Assembly (NCBI RefSeq): GCF_030546755.1
Contig: NZ_JAUOPE010000007.1
Coordinates: 1 to 64,000 of the forward strand
Reading direction: 5' to 3'
Length of the DNA stretch: 64,000 bases
Origin: Colwellia sp. 1_MG-2023
GTDB lineage: Bacteria; Pseudomonadota; Gammaproteobacteria; Enterobacterales; Alteromonadaceae
Part shown: positions 8,831-16,588 of the stretch, piece by piece
How the letters are laid out: each line of letters opens with the position of its first letter
Position numbering within the stretch: position 1 is the stretch's first letter
Notes under the pieces: model-generated
Database searches by the model: none
The model's input: the letters and a program-made list of their open reading frames with translations, nothing else
Told to the model about the DNA's origin: nothing
Translations under genes and position numbers: made by a program

Positions 8831-10299
8831 TATTCCACCCACTGTCTATCATCACGTGCAATCAATGAAATCGAAGAAACCGGTCCCCATGAACCTGCCG
8901 CATAAGCCTTAGGTGCTTCATTCGTTGATTTCCACGCATCAATAATGCTGTCAGCCCAAGTCCAAGCAGCTTCAACTTCGTCACGACTGACAAATAGAGA
9001 TTGATTACCATTAATGACTTCCAGCATTAAACGTTCATATGCATCAATAACACGTTGATCTTCATAGGTGTCTGAAAAGCTCAAATCTAACTTGTTTTCT
9101 TGAATATGCATTTGAGAAGCAATACCAGGTATTTTATTCATCATTTGCAATTCAACGCCTTCATCAGGCTGTAATCGAATCGTCAATTTATTTGCTGGTA
9201 AGTCTGCATAGCTATCTTTAAAGATGTTGTGTGCTTGTTCTTTAAAATGAACCACAATCTCACTATGCTTAGCAGGCATTCTTTTACCTGTTCTTAAATA
9301 GAAGGGAACACCTGCCCAGCGCCAATTATCAATTTCGGCTTTAATTGCCACAAAGGTTTCAGTATTACTACTGGTATTTGCCCCTTCTTCGTTTAAATAA
9401 CCAGGTACTGGATTACCATTTAAATAACCGTCAGCATATTGGCCACGTACCGTTTTTTCTTTCACGTTACTACGATCAATAGGTACTAAGGCTTTCACTG
9501 CTTTCAATTTTTCAGCACGGATACTTTCGGCGCTTAAATCGGCTGGAGGCTCCATTGCTAATAAAGATAAAATTTGTAATAGATGGTTTTGGATCATGTC
9601 GCGCATTTGTCCTGCATCATCATAAAAGCCCCAACGACCTTCAATGCCAACACTTTCAGCAACAGTGATTTGAACATGATCAATACTATTTCTATCCCAA
9701 TTATTGGTAAATAATGAGTTAGCAAAACGAAGTACTAATAAATTTAATACGGTTTCTTTACCTAAATAGTGATCAATTCGATAAATTTGGTTTTCGTTGA
9801 AATATCGTGAAACTTGGTCATTAATCACTTTCGATGACGCTAAACAATGGCCAATAGGTTTTTCCATAACCACACGATCAGCATCAGTAATTAAACCTGC
9901 CGATTTTAAGCCATCAGAAATATCACCATAAATAGCAGGTGGTGTAGAAAAATAATAAACACGTGTTGGATGGCCATTCTCTATTGTTGCAGCTAAATTT
10001 TTATAAGCAGCAGTGTCTTTAAAATCTAATTGTTGATAAACAAGGCGAGATTTAAAACGTTCGATAACATCACTATCTAATCCTTCTTTGACAAAGTTTG
10101 TTAAATTTTCCATGACAAACTCAGTGAATTCTTCAAGACTACTATCTTGTCTTGCAACCGCTACTATTCTGCTTTCAGGATTTAATAAGCCTACTTGATC
10201 AAGTTGATAAAGGGCTGGTAATAATTTGCGACGAGATAAATCACCAAGCGCACCAAAGAGTACAATTTCGCTAGCAGACTGATATTCGGTGTTTTTCAT
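8830..10299 (-). CDS. zwf: Glucose-6-phosphate 1-dehydrogenase
   Basis: NADP-linked oxidation of glucose 6-phosphate to 6-phosphogluconolactone, the entry to both the Entner-Doudoroff and pentose phosphate routes. Of 489 residues, the N-terminal Rossmann motif is FGALGDLSRRKL (about residues 15-26), K147 lies in VMEKPIG, and the active-site signature YRIDHYLGKE places D176, H177 and K181. It is the first gene of the operon. Two HexR-type boxes and a probable promoter lie in the 294 bases separating it from divergent hexR. Confidence 0.97.
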   Translation of the reverse strand: MKNTEYQSASEIVLFGALGDLSRRKLLPALYQLDQVGLLNPESRIVAVARQDSSLEEFTEFVMENLTNFVKEGLDSDVIERFKSRLVYQQLDFKDTAAYKNLAATIENGHPTRVYYFSTPPAIYGDISDGLKSAGLITDADRVVMEKPIGHCLASSKVINDQVSRYFNENQIYRIDHYLGKETVLNLLVLRFANSLFTNNWDRNSIDHVQITVAESVGIEGRWGFYDDAGQMRDMIQNHLLQILSLLAMEPPADLSAESIRAEKLKAVKALVPIDRSNVKEKTVRGQYADGYLNGNPVPGYLNEEGANTSSNTETFVAIKAEIDNWRWAGVPFYLRTGKRMPAKHSEIVVHFKEQAHNIFKDSYADLPANKLTIRLQPDEGVELQMMNKIPGIASQMHIQENKLDLSFSDTYEDQRVIDAYERLMLEVINGNQSLFVSRDEVEAAWTWADSIIDAWKSTNEAPKAYAAGSWGPVSSISLIARDDRQWVE

Positions 10300-10332
10300 A
10301 GGACTAACTCTCTAGTTTTTTAATATTTTAAT

Positions 10333-10347
10333 TGTAACTAAACTACA
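10333..10347. promoter_or_regulatory. HexR box A, proximal to zwf
   Basis: TGTAACTAAACTACA is a 15-base dyad that fits the known HexR recognition pattern TGTARTTWWAYTACA at nearly every position. It lies just downstream of the predicted zwf -10 element, where binding would block transcription. The regulator gene is the neighbouring divergent gene. Confidence 0.8.
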
Positions 10348-10356
10348 TTTTGCACT

Positions 10357-10385
10357 AATTTAGCGCTTGTTGATAGCTCAGTAAA
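10357..10385 (-). promoter_or_regulatory. Predicted zwf operon promoter
   Basis: On the minus strand TTTACT (10385-10380), a 17-base spacer and TAAATT (10362-10357) form a moderate sigma70 promoter. The expected start would fall near 10350, directly against HexR box A, and box B lies about 10 bases upstream of the -35. The hexamers are not close to consensus, so this is a prediction. Confidence 0.45.
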
Positions 10386-10393
10386 GAACTTTT

Positions 10394-10408
10394 TGTAACT
10401 TTACTACA
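10394..10408. promoter_or_regulatory. HexR box B, distal
   Basis: TGTAACTTTACTACA is a second HexR-type dyad, identical to box A at 12 of 15 positions, the differences being confined to the central AT-rich bases. The box centres are 61 bases apart. It lies upstream of the predicted zwf -35 and about 70 bases before the predicted hexR -35, so it could serve both directions. Confidence 0.8.
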
Positions 10409-10475
10409 AAATAACGTTATCCTTTATTCGTAATGGTGCAAAAAGTAAAAAAACCTGCGTTATATTATTAAACAT

Positions 10476-10504
10476 TTGCACAAAATTGCCATTTTGTTTT
10501 ATAT
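10476..10504 (+). promoter_or_regulatory. Predicted hexR promoter
   Basis: TTGCAC (10476-10481), a 17-base spacer and TTATAT (10499-10504) form a good sigma70-like promoter. The predicted start near 10511 coincides with the first base of an inverted repeat described separately, leaving a leader of about 80 bases. Confidence 0.5.
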
Positions 10505-10511
10505 TAATAAG

Positions 10512-10536
10512 AAAAATGAAAGAAATTTTCATTTTT
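10512..10536 (+). other. Inverted repeat at the 5' end of the hexR leader
   Basis: AAAAATGAAA and TTTCATTTTT are perfect 10-base arms around a five-base loop, followed by TCTGTTT. If hexR is transcribed from the promoter above, this hairpin forms at the extreme 5' end of the mRNA. It could protect the mRNA, act as a weak attenuator, or be a DNA dyad. The stem is AT-rich, so its strength in RNA is modest. Confidence 0.45.
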
Positions 10537-10593
10537 TCTGTTTAATATTAAGAAAATTAATTACACTTAATAAAAATAACTATGGTGGTAATG

Positions 10594-11445
10594 ATGAATA
10601 TATTAGAAAAAATTGCGAATGAGCTAGATACCTTCAGTAAGTCAGAACGTAAAGTTGCTGAAGTGATCATGTCATCGCCTAACACTGTTATTCATGCAAG
10701 CATTGCTGCTTTAGCTAAACAAGCAAACATCAGTGAGCCAACTGTTAACCGTTTTTGTCGAAGATTAGACACAAAAGGTTACCCAGACTTTAAATTACAT
10801 CTAGCCCAAAGTTTGGCAAATGGAACTCCCTATGTAAATAGACATGTTGATGAAAATGATAGCGCCGATGAATATACCGCTAAAATATTTGAATCAACAA
10901 TGGCAAATCTTGAACTCGCGCGAAAAAGTTTAGATACCAACACAATAAATCGTTCAGTAGATTTATTAACCCAAGCAAATAAAATTTCTTTTTTTGGTTT
11001 GGGAGCCTCTGCGGTTGTAGCTCATGACGCACTAAATAAATTTTTCCGTTTTAATGTACCAGTTGTCTATTTTGATGACATATTAATGCAACGTATGAGT
11101 GCTATTAATAGTCAACAAGGTGATGTAGTCGTTGTTATATCACACACTGGAAGAACAAAGTCTTTAGTTGAAGTTGCTAGTTTAGCTAAAGAAAACGATG
11201 CCACCGTTATTGGGATCACGACTGAAGGTACACCACTAGCTAAAGAATGTAACATCGTTTTATCTGTCGATGTTGCCGAAGATACAGACTTATATATGCC
11301 TATGTCTTCTCGAATTGCTCAATTAGCACTTATTGATATTTTAGCGACCGGCTTTACTTTACGCCGTGGTACGAAATTTAGAGACAATTTGAAAAAAGTA
11401 AAAGATAGCTTAAGAAGCTCTCGTTTCGAACGTAAAGAACCATAA
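10594..11445 (+). CDS. hexR: HexR, RpiR-family regulator of central carbon metabolism
   Basis: HexR represses Entner-Doudoroff and related genes until KDPG releases it from DNA. The protein has an N-terminal RpiR helix-turn-helix ([11 protein letters not shown], then [13 protein letters not shown]) and a C-terminal SIS sugar-phosphate domain ([18 protein letters not shown] and [15 protein letters not shown]). I chose the ATG at 10594 because MNILEKI matches the E. coli HexR start and GGTGGT precedes it; ATGs at 10582 and 10591 would add four residues or one. With this start it has 283 residues. pyk follows after 34 bases and is probably cotranscribed. Confidence 0.94.
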   Translation: MNILEKIANELDTFSKSERKVAEVIMSSPNTVIHASIAALAKQANISEPTVNRFCRRLDTKGYPDFKLHLAQSLANGTPYVNRHVDENDSADEYTAKIFESTMANLELARKSLDTNTINRSVDLLTQANKISFFGLGASAVVAHDALNKFFRFNVPVVYFDDILMQRMSAINSQQGDVVVVISHTGRTKSLVEVASLAKENDATVIGITTEGTPLAKECNIVLSVDVAEDTDLYMPMSSRIAQLALIDILATGFTLRRGTKFRDNLKKVKDSLRSSRFERKEP

Positions 11446-11479
11446 TTCATTATTAATTAGTTTTATACTAAGGATTAAA

Positions 11480-12931
11480 ATGCCTAGAAGAACGAAAATT
11501 GTTGCGACCTTAGGTCCTGCAACTGAAGATAGAGAAACGTTAAAAAATGTGCTCGCTGCCGGTGTTAACGTTGTTCGCTTAAATTTTTCACACGGAACTG
11601 CTGAAGACCACATTCAACGAGCTAAAACAGTACGTGAAGTCGCTGATGAACTTGGTATATATGTTGGTATTTTAGGAGACTTACAAGGTCCTAAAATTCG
11701 TGTTTCCACTTTTAAAGACGGCCCGATCAAACTTGCTATTGGTGACAAATTTGAGTTAGATGCAACGCTTCCAAAAGGTGAAGGTTGTCAGGAAAAAGTC
11801 GGTATTGATTATAAAAAACTACCAGACGATGTTTCAGAAGGCGATATTTTATTACTTGATGACGGTCGCGTTCAATTAAAAGTATTAAAAACCGTAGGTC
11901 CATCTGTTTTCACAGAAGTTACTGTTGGTGGCCCTTTATCAAACAATAAAGGCATAAACCGCCAAGGTGGTGGATTAACTGCCCCTGCATTAACGGCTAA
12001 AGATAAAGAAGATATTAAAACAGCTGCGAAAATTAATGTTGATTTTCTTGCTGTGTCATTCCCACGTGATGCGGCTGATATGCGTGAAGCGCGTTTATTA
12101 GCACAAGAAGCAGGCTGTGAAGCACAACTTGTTTCTAAAATTGAACGTGCAGAAGCTGTTAACGATGATAAAGTGTTAGATGACATTATTTTAGCGTCTG
12201 ACGTTGTTATGGTTGCTCGTGGCGATTTAGGCGTTGAAATTGGTGATGCGGCACTTGTTGGTAAACAAAAGCACATTATCGCAAGAAGTCGTAAATTAAA
12301 CCGTGTCGTTATTACAGCAACACAAATGATGGAAACGATGATTGAGCAACCAATGCCAACTCGTGCAGAAGTTATGGATGTGGCAAACGCTGTGCTTGAT
12401 GGTACAGATGCAGTGATGTTAAGTGCTGAAACGGCTGCAGGTAAATACCCTGTTGAAACCGTAAAAGCAATGTCAGAAGTTTGTCTTGGTGCAGAAACAC
12501 ATCGTTCAGTAAATACATCAGGTCATCGCATGGATATTACTTTTACTGAAATTTCTGAAACCATCTCACTTTCAGCCATGTATGCAGCCAATCATTTAGA
12601 CGGTGTTAAAGCGATTATTGCTTTAACTGAGTCTGGCCATACGAGTAAATTAATGTCTCGTATAACGTCAGGTTTACCAATTTATTCATTATCGCGTCAC
12701 AATAAAACATTAAATAAAACCGCTATTTACCGCGGTGTTTACCCTGTTGAATTTGATTCAACAAAAAGCAGCAATGATGATTTAGCCAAAGATGTTTTAA
12801 AAGCAGTAATTGATAAATCAGATCTCGCTGTAGGCGATAAAGTCATTTTCACTCACGGTGACCTAATGGAAACTGTTGGTGCGACAAACACGTTAAAAAT
12901 TCTTAACGTTAAAAAAGAAAATCTTTCATAA
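11480..12931 (+). CDS. pyk: Pyruvate kinase (PykA type)
   Basis: Transfers phosphate from phosphoenolpyruvate to ADP in lower glycolysis. At 483 residues it matches PykA (480) and starts with the typical [13 protein letters not shown]. Visible motifs are [11 protein letters not shown], the catalytic lysine segment [31 protein letters not shown] and [15 protein letters not shown], followed by the C-terminal allosteric domain. AAGGA stands seven bases before the ATG. The hexR-pyk arrangement is shared with Shewanella. A perfect terminator follows. Confidence 0.96.
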   Translation: MPRRTKIVATLGPATEDRETLKNVLAAGVNVVRLNFSHGTAEDHIQRAKTVREVADELGIYVGILGDLQGPKIRVSTFKDGPIKLAIGDKFELDATLPKGEGCQEKVGIDYKKLPDDVSEGDILLLDDGRVQLKVLKTVGPSVFTEVTVGGPLSNNKGINRQGGGLTAPALTAKDKEDIKTAAKINVDFLAVSFPRDAADMREARLLAQEAGCEAQLVSKIERAEAVNDDKVLDDIILASDVVMVARGDLGVEIGDAALVGKQKHIIARSRKLNRVVITATQMMETMIEQPMPTRAEVMDVANAVLDGTDAVMLSAETAAGKYPVETVKAMSEVCLGAETHRSVNTSGHRMDITFTEISETISLSAMYAANHLDGVKAIIALTESGHTSKLMSRITSGLPIYSLSRHNKTLNKTAIYRGVYPVEFDSTKSSNDDLAKDVLKAVIDKSDLAVGDKVIFTHGDLMETVGATNTLKILNVKKENLS

Positions 12932-12967
12932 ATAAAGTTTAGAGAAAGTCTATTTTTAACAAACGTC

Positions 12968-13007
12968 AAAAGGTAACTATTTGATTTAATCAATAGTTAC
13001 CTTTTTT
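12968..13007 (+). terminator. Rho-independent terminator after pyk
   Basis: AAAAGGTAACTAT and ATAGTTACCTTTT form a perfect 13-base stem around a 12-base loop, ending in a T run to 13007. It separates the hexR-pyk unit from pfkA. Confidence 0.88.
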
Positions 13008-13120
13008 GATCTTGCTAACGTCAATGTAGTGAATCAAGACAAATCAAGTAGTTTATATTTGCAAACAAACTATTCAATGTTAAGTTTTATCTATGTTAAT
13101 GATCAAAACCGCTTAAATAT

Positions 13121-14131
13121 ATGACCAAAAATATAGCTATCTTAACCAGTGGTGGTGATGCACCGGGAATGAACGCAGCAATACGAGCTATTGTCATCGC
13201 TGGTAACCATTTTCAATATAAAGTTTTTGGTTTTTATCATGGCTACAACGGTTTAATTAATAATGAGCTTAAACCGTTAAAGATTAAAGACGTTGAAGGC
13301 GTGATCCACCGTGGAGGTACACTTTTAAAAAGTGCACGTTGTAAAGAGATGCGCAATAAAACGGGAATTACGCAAGCGGTCAATGTTTTACTGAAAAATA
13401 AAATTGATGCGTTAATTGTCATCGGAGGCGATGGTTCATTTAACGGTTTATTAGCCATTCAAGCTCAATGGCAAGGACAAGTCATAGGCATACCAGGCAC
13501 TATCGATAATGATATTGATGGCACTGATTTTACCATAGGTTTTTCTACTGCCGTAGATACTGCTCTTTCAGCCATTGATAAAATCCGTGATACCGCTGAC
13601 GCATTTGAGCGGGTATTTTTAGTGGAGCTCATGGGTCGGAAAAGTGGGCAAATAACGTTTAATGTAGGTATTTCTTGCGCCGCTGAAAAAGTCCTTTCAT
13701 TTGAAAATTTTAACGTACAGCAAGAACAAGAAACATTGGCCCAAATAGCCGAGCAAATTAAAACAGCGAAACAAGAAAAGCACCGAAGTTTTTTAATCGT
13801 GATTGCTGAAAATCTGTGGCCAAATGGCAGTGAAGCGTTAGCGAAAAAGCTAACAGAAATAACGGGCATTGATTGTACATTATGCACATTAGGATACATT
13901 CAACGAGGCGGCTCACCCGTCGCTAAAGATAGAATTTTAGCAACAAAAATGGGGGTGTCGGCTGTTCAAGCGATTTCAGAAAGTAAGAGTAATATAATGA
14001 TAGGCGAACAAAATAATACTATTTGTTTTATCCCATTAAGCCAAGCAGTTCAGCATAATAAAACCGTCAATCCATTTTTGGTTGATGCCCAAGATAATAT
14101 TTTAGCGTTATCAAAACAAACCGATGCTTAA
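13121..14131 (+). CDS. pfkA: ATP-dependent 6-phosphofructokinase
   Basis: Phosphorylates fructose 6-phosphate at C1, the committed step of Embden-Meyerhof glycolysis. The 336-residue protein starts with ILTSGGDAPGMNAA and has GGDGSFNG (Gly105 where pyrophosphate-dependent enzymes have Asp) and PGTIDNDIDGTD with catalytic D129 and a Gly before the Thr. Both positions indicate ATP rather than pyrophosphate as donor. MGRKSGQ and the C-terminal IQRGGSPVAKDR are also present. It is slightly longer than E. coli PfkA (320). It has its own transcription unit after the pyk terminator, and the Shine-Dalgarno is poor. Confidence 0.94.
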   Translation: MTKNIAILTSGGDAPGMNAAIRAIVIAGNHFQYKVFGFYHGYNGLINNELKPLKIKDVEGVIHRGGTLLKSARCKEMRNKTGITQAVNVLLKNKIDALIVIGGDGSFNGLLAIQAQWQGQVIGIPGTIDNDIDGTDFTIGFSTAVDTALSAIDKIRDTADAFERVFLVELMGRKSGQITFNVGISCAAEKVLSFENFNVQQEQETLAQIAEQIKTAKQEKHRSFLIVIAENLWPNGSEALAKKLTEITGIDCTLCTLGYIQRGGSPVAKDRILATKMGVSAVQAISESKSNIMIGEQNNTICFIPLSQAVQHNKTVNPFLVDAQDNILALSKQTDA

Positions 14132-14168
14132 TAGCAATAGTTGATTTAAAGAATTGTTCCAGAGATGA

Positions 14169-14993
14169 TTATTGCGTTACGGCTAACTTTACTTTGTCTT
14201 TATAACTACGGCTGACTTTAAGTTCTTTACCGTTATTCATCACTAAATAATATTCCCCATTCAGCTGACTACAAAATTTATTAATGTATTGTTTATTTAC
14301 TATGGTTGAACGATGACTACGAATAAACTGTTTCGGATCTAAGCTTTCTTCTAATTGCTTCATCGTTTTACGGAGTATATGTGTATTTTCTTCTGTATGA
14401 ACACACATATAATCACCAGCAGCATCTATCCATAAAATATCTTTAACCGGCACCCTACTTACTTCGCCCGCATCTTTAATCGCTAAAACATCAGAATAAT
14501 GAGAAATTGACACAGGCTTATTTTGGGCTAAATCATTAAGAATATCAGCACAATCGTTACCGGTAACATCACTGACTAGCCGTACTAACTTTTCTTTATG
14601 CTGAGCATTTTCTTCACCAATTAATTTTTCTCTAATTTTATCAAGCGCTTGAGCAAGTCGTGTTTCATCGGCAGGTTTGAGTAAGTAGTCATGAGCATGA
14701 ACATCAAACGCCTTTAGCGCATATTGATCAAACGCGGTCACAAAAACAACCATCGGCAATTCTAGCCCTTGTTCGGCAATTTCTTTTACCACTTCAAAAC
14801 CGTCTAATCCCGGCATCTGAATGTCTAAAAACATTAAATCTGGTTGATAAGCTCTAACCGCTTCAATGGCTTCTCGGCCATTACTACATTCAGTAATAAC
14901 CTTGATATCTTTATGTTCTTGTAACCTTATCGCTAAGCCTTTTCTGGCAAGAGCTTCATCATCGACAATAATGGTGGATAAGATTTTACTCAT
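14169..14993 (-). CDS. LytTR-family response regulator
   Basis: Transcription regulator of a two-component system. The receiver domain (residues about 6-120) has the acidic pair D11-D12 in VDDEA, the phosphorylated D57 in MFLDIQMPG and K107 in YLLKPA. After a linker, a LytTR DNA-binding domain occupies about residues 172-272 (VKDILWIDAAGDYM, then FIRSHRSTIVNKQYI). It overlaps the upstream kinase gene by four bases (ATGA), so the two are translationally coupled. The pair resembles the LytS/LytR or BtsS/BtsR class, whose targets vary, so I assign no specific role. Confidence 0.9.
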   Translation of the reverse strand: MSKILSTIIVDDEALARKGLAIRLQEHKDIKVITECSNGREAIEAVRAYQPDLMFLDIQMPGLDGFEVVKEIAEQGLELPMVVFVTAFDQYALKAFDVHAHDYLLKPADETRLAQALDKIREKLIGEENAQHKEKLVRLVSDVTGNDCADILNDLAQNKPVSISHYSDVLAIKDAGEVSRVPVKDILWIDAAGDYMCVHTEENTHILRKTMKQLEESLDPKQFIRSHRSTIVNKQYINKFCSQLNGEYYLVMNNGKELKVSRSYKDKVKLAVTQ

Positions 14994-16063
14994 TCTATAG
15001 TTCCAGTTTCATACGGCATTCTGATGTTAACTTTAACACCGTTAGGCTCGTTATTGGAAACAACTAATGAAAATTCATTACCATACAATGCTTGTAATCT
15101 TTCACGACTATTCGCTAAACCAACACCATGTTCACGAAATAAATTACCATTTTTAATTTCAGCACCAGGACCATTATCAGTCAGTTCAATAAGTAAATCT
15201 CGGCCAAACTTGGAAACATTAACGGTAATTGCTCCGCCCTGTTCTTGTACAGCTATCGCATATTTAATGGAGTTTTCAGCAAGTGGTTGTAAAATCATGC
15301 TGGGTACTAATGCTACTTGACAATCTTTAGCAACATTAAAATTGACTTGCAAACGTTCTTCAAACCTAACTTTTTCGATATCTAAATAAAGTTTTAACGC
15401 TTGAAGTTCACTCTCTAAGGTCACTTTTTTCATCGGATCTTTATCCAAAGAATAACGTAAAAACTCGCTTAACTTAGTAACCATAGCATTAGCCGTGGTA
15501 TTTTCTTTCACTAAAATCAGAGTGGAAATCGCATTTAAGGTATTAAAAAGAAAATGAGGGTTCAGTTGATAGCGCAACATTTTTAATTGCGCTTGATGGG
15601 CAACCGTATTCGCTTGTAATACGTTTTGCCTTTCTTTTTGTAGCATTTGATAATACTTAGTGCCGAAATATAAAACACTCCAACTCAACATAATTGAGAA
15701 AGAAAACAAGCCATTACGTGTGTAATAAATAATATGCTCGGGACGATAACCGTGTTTATAAATTTCCCAAAAATTGATGTTTTGCACTACTTGCCACAAC
15801 ACCCCAGTAACGGCAGAGGTAACAATGACACTAGCTGCTATTTTAAGTGGGGTAAAATTCCATACATAACGATAAATATAACGTAATGGAATGCTAAACA
15901 ACCAGCCAGCATATGCATTTAAGAAGATGATCACGACAAAAATGTCACGTAAGTCGTGTAATAATGAACTAAGGTAATAAACTAAAGCAAAACCAAACCA
16001 GCCGGCACTATGCACAAACCAGAATAATTTGTTTTTATCTTCAATAAATTTTGCCCACTTCAC
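14990..16063 (-). CDS. LytS-type sensor histidine kinase (His_kinase family)
   Basis: Membrane sensor partner of the LytTR regulator. Residues about 10-135 contain four or five hydrophobic segments with no extracellular domain of note. A short coiled region leads to the His_kinase core: MLRYQLNPHFLFNTLN with the phospho-acceptor His (about residue 170), then an HATPase_c domain with LAENSIKYAI and DNGPGAEI...HGVGLANSRERL. I chose the GTG at 16063, nine bases after AAGG; the TTG at 16072 would have no usable ribosome-binding site. The signal sensed cannot be read from the sequence. Confidence 0.9.
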   Translation of the reverse strand: MKWAKFIEDKNKLFWFVHSAGWFGFALVYYLSSLLHDLRDIFVVIIFLNAYAGWLFSIPLRYIYRYVWNFTPLKIAASVIVTSAVTGVLWQVVQNINFWEIYKHGYRPEHIIYYTRNGLFSFSIMLSWSVLYFGTKYYQMLQKERQNVLQANTVAHQAQLKMLRYQLNPHFLFNTLNAISTLILVKENTTANAMVTKLSEFLRYSLDKDPMKKVTLESELQALKLYLDIEKVRFEERLQVNFNVAKDCQVALVPSMILQPLAENSIKYAIAVQEQGGAITVNVSKFGRDLLIELTDNGPGAEIKNGNLFREHGVGLANSRERLQALYGNEFSLVVSNNEPNGVKVNIRMPYETGTIE

Positions 16064-16134
16064 ACAGAACAACCTTTTCGTTACTTTACCTTAAATTATG
16101 AATGACCTTACGGGGAACTGCACGACAATTAAAC

Positions 16135-16188
16135 GTAACTTTTACACACTTTATCTCATTTAAATGTTTATAAAGATGTAAAAGTTAC
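16135..16188 (-). terminator. Large hairpin after the efflux-HIT operon
   Basis: GTAACTTTTACA (16135-16146) and TGTAAAAGTTAC (16177-16188) are perfect 12-base arms. The 30 bases between them contain further pairing (CTTTAT with ATAAAG, and the palindrome CATTTAAATG), so the whole region can fold as one long hairpin. It lies 27 bases beyond the stop of the HIT gene and most likely ends the minus-strand operon. The T run after it on the minus strand is weak, while on the plus strand TATTTTTATA follows, so direction is uncertain. Confidence 0.5.
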
Positions 16189-16214
16189 TATTTTTATATA
16201 AACGTTGAATAACG

Positions 16215-16580
16215 TTATATGTTTAGCATTTTTCCTAATGGCTGTCCGCCGACTAAATGCATATGTATATGATAAACTTCTTGTCCACCATGTTGATTAC
16301 AATTCATGATCAAACGATATCCGTCTTCAGCAATTCCTTCTTCTTTCGCAAGCTTTTTAGCGACAGTAAAGAGCCGACCAAGGGTTAACTCATCCTCTTC
16401 TTCTACGTCGTTAACCGTAGGGATCAATTTATTTGGAATGATCAGGATATGACTCTCAGCTTGAGGAGAAATATCACGAAAAGCCGTCACTAATTCATCT
16501 TGATACAATAAAGGCGTAGGTATTTCTTGTCTGATAATTTTAGAAAAAATAGTTTCTTCTGCGATTATATGTTTATTCAT
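16215..16580 (-). CDS. HIT-family nucleotide hydrolase (HinT-like)
   Basis: A 121-residue histidine triad protein, probably a cytoplasmic purine nucleoside phosphoramidase of the HinT branch. The triad is clear: [10 protein letters not shown] with H104, H106 and H108. [18 protein letters not shown] at the N-terminus and [11 protein letters not shown] are typical of HinT. It starts eight bases after the RND pump gene, so it belongs to that transcript although no functional link is obvious. A long hairpin follows it. The natural substrate is unknown for most bacterial members. Confidence 0.92.
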   Translation of the reverse strand: MNKHIIAEETIFSKIIRQEIPTPLLYQDELVTAFRDISPQAESHILIIPNKLIPTVNDVEEEDELTLGRLFTVAKKLAKEEGIAEDGYRLIMNCNQHGGQEVYHIHMHLVGGQPLGKMLNI

Positions 16581-16588
16581 ATTACACT

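Noticed and set aside
11872-12276. Minus-strand ORF of 134 codons inside pyk.
   Set aside because: Ser/Ala/Thr-rich antisense shadow of a conserved gene; no start signal.
13024-13040. TGTAGTGAATCAAGA upstream of pfkA as a HexR box.
   Set aside because: Only the left half fits; the right half lacks YTACA. Not enough to claim HexR control.
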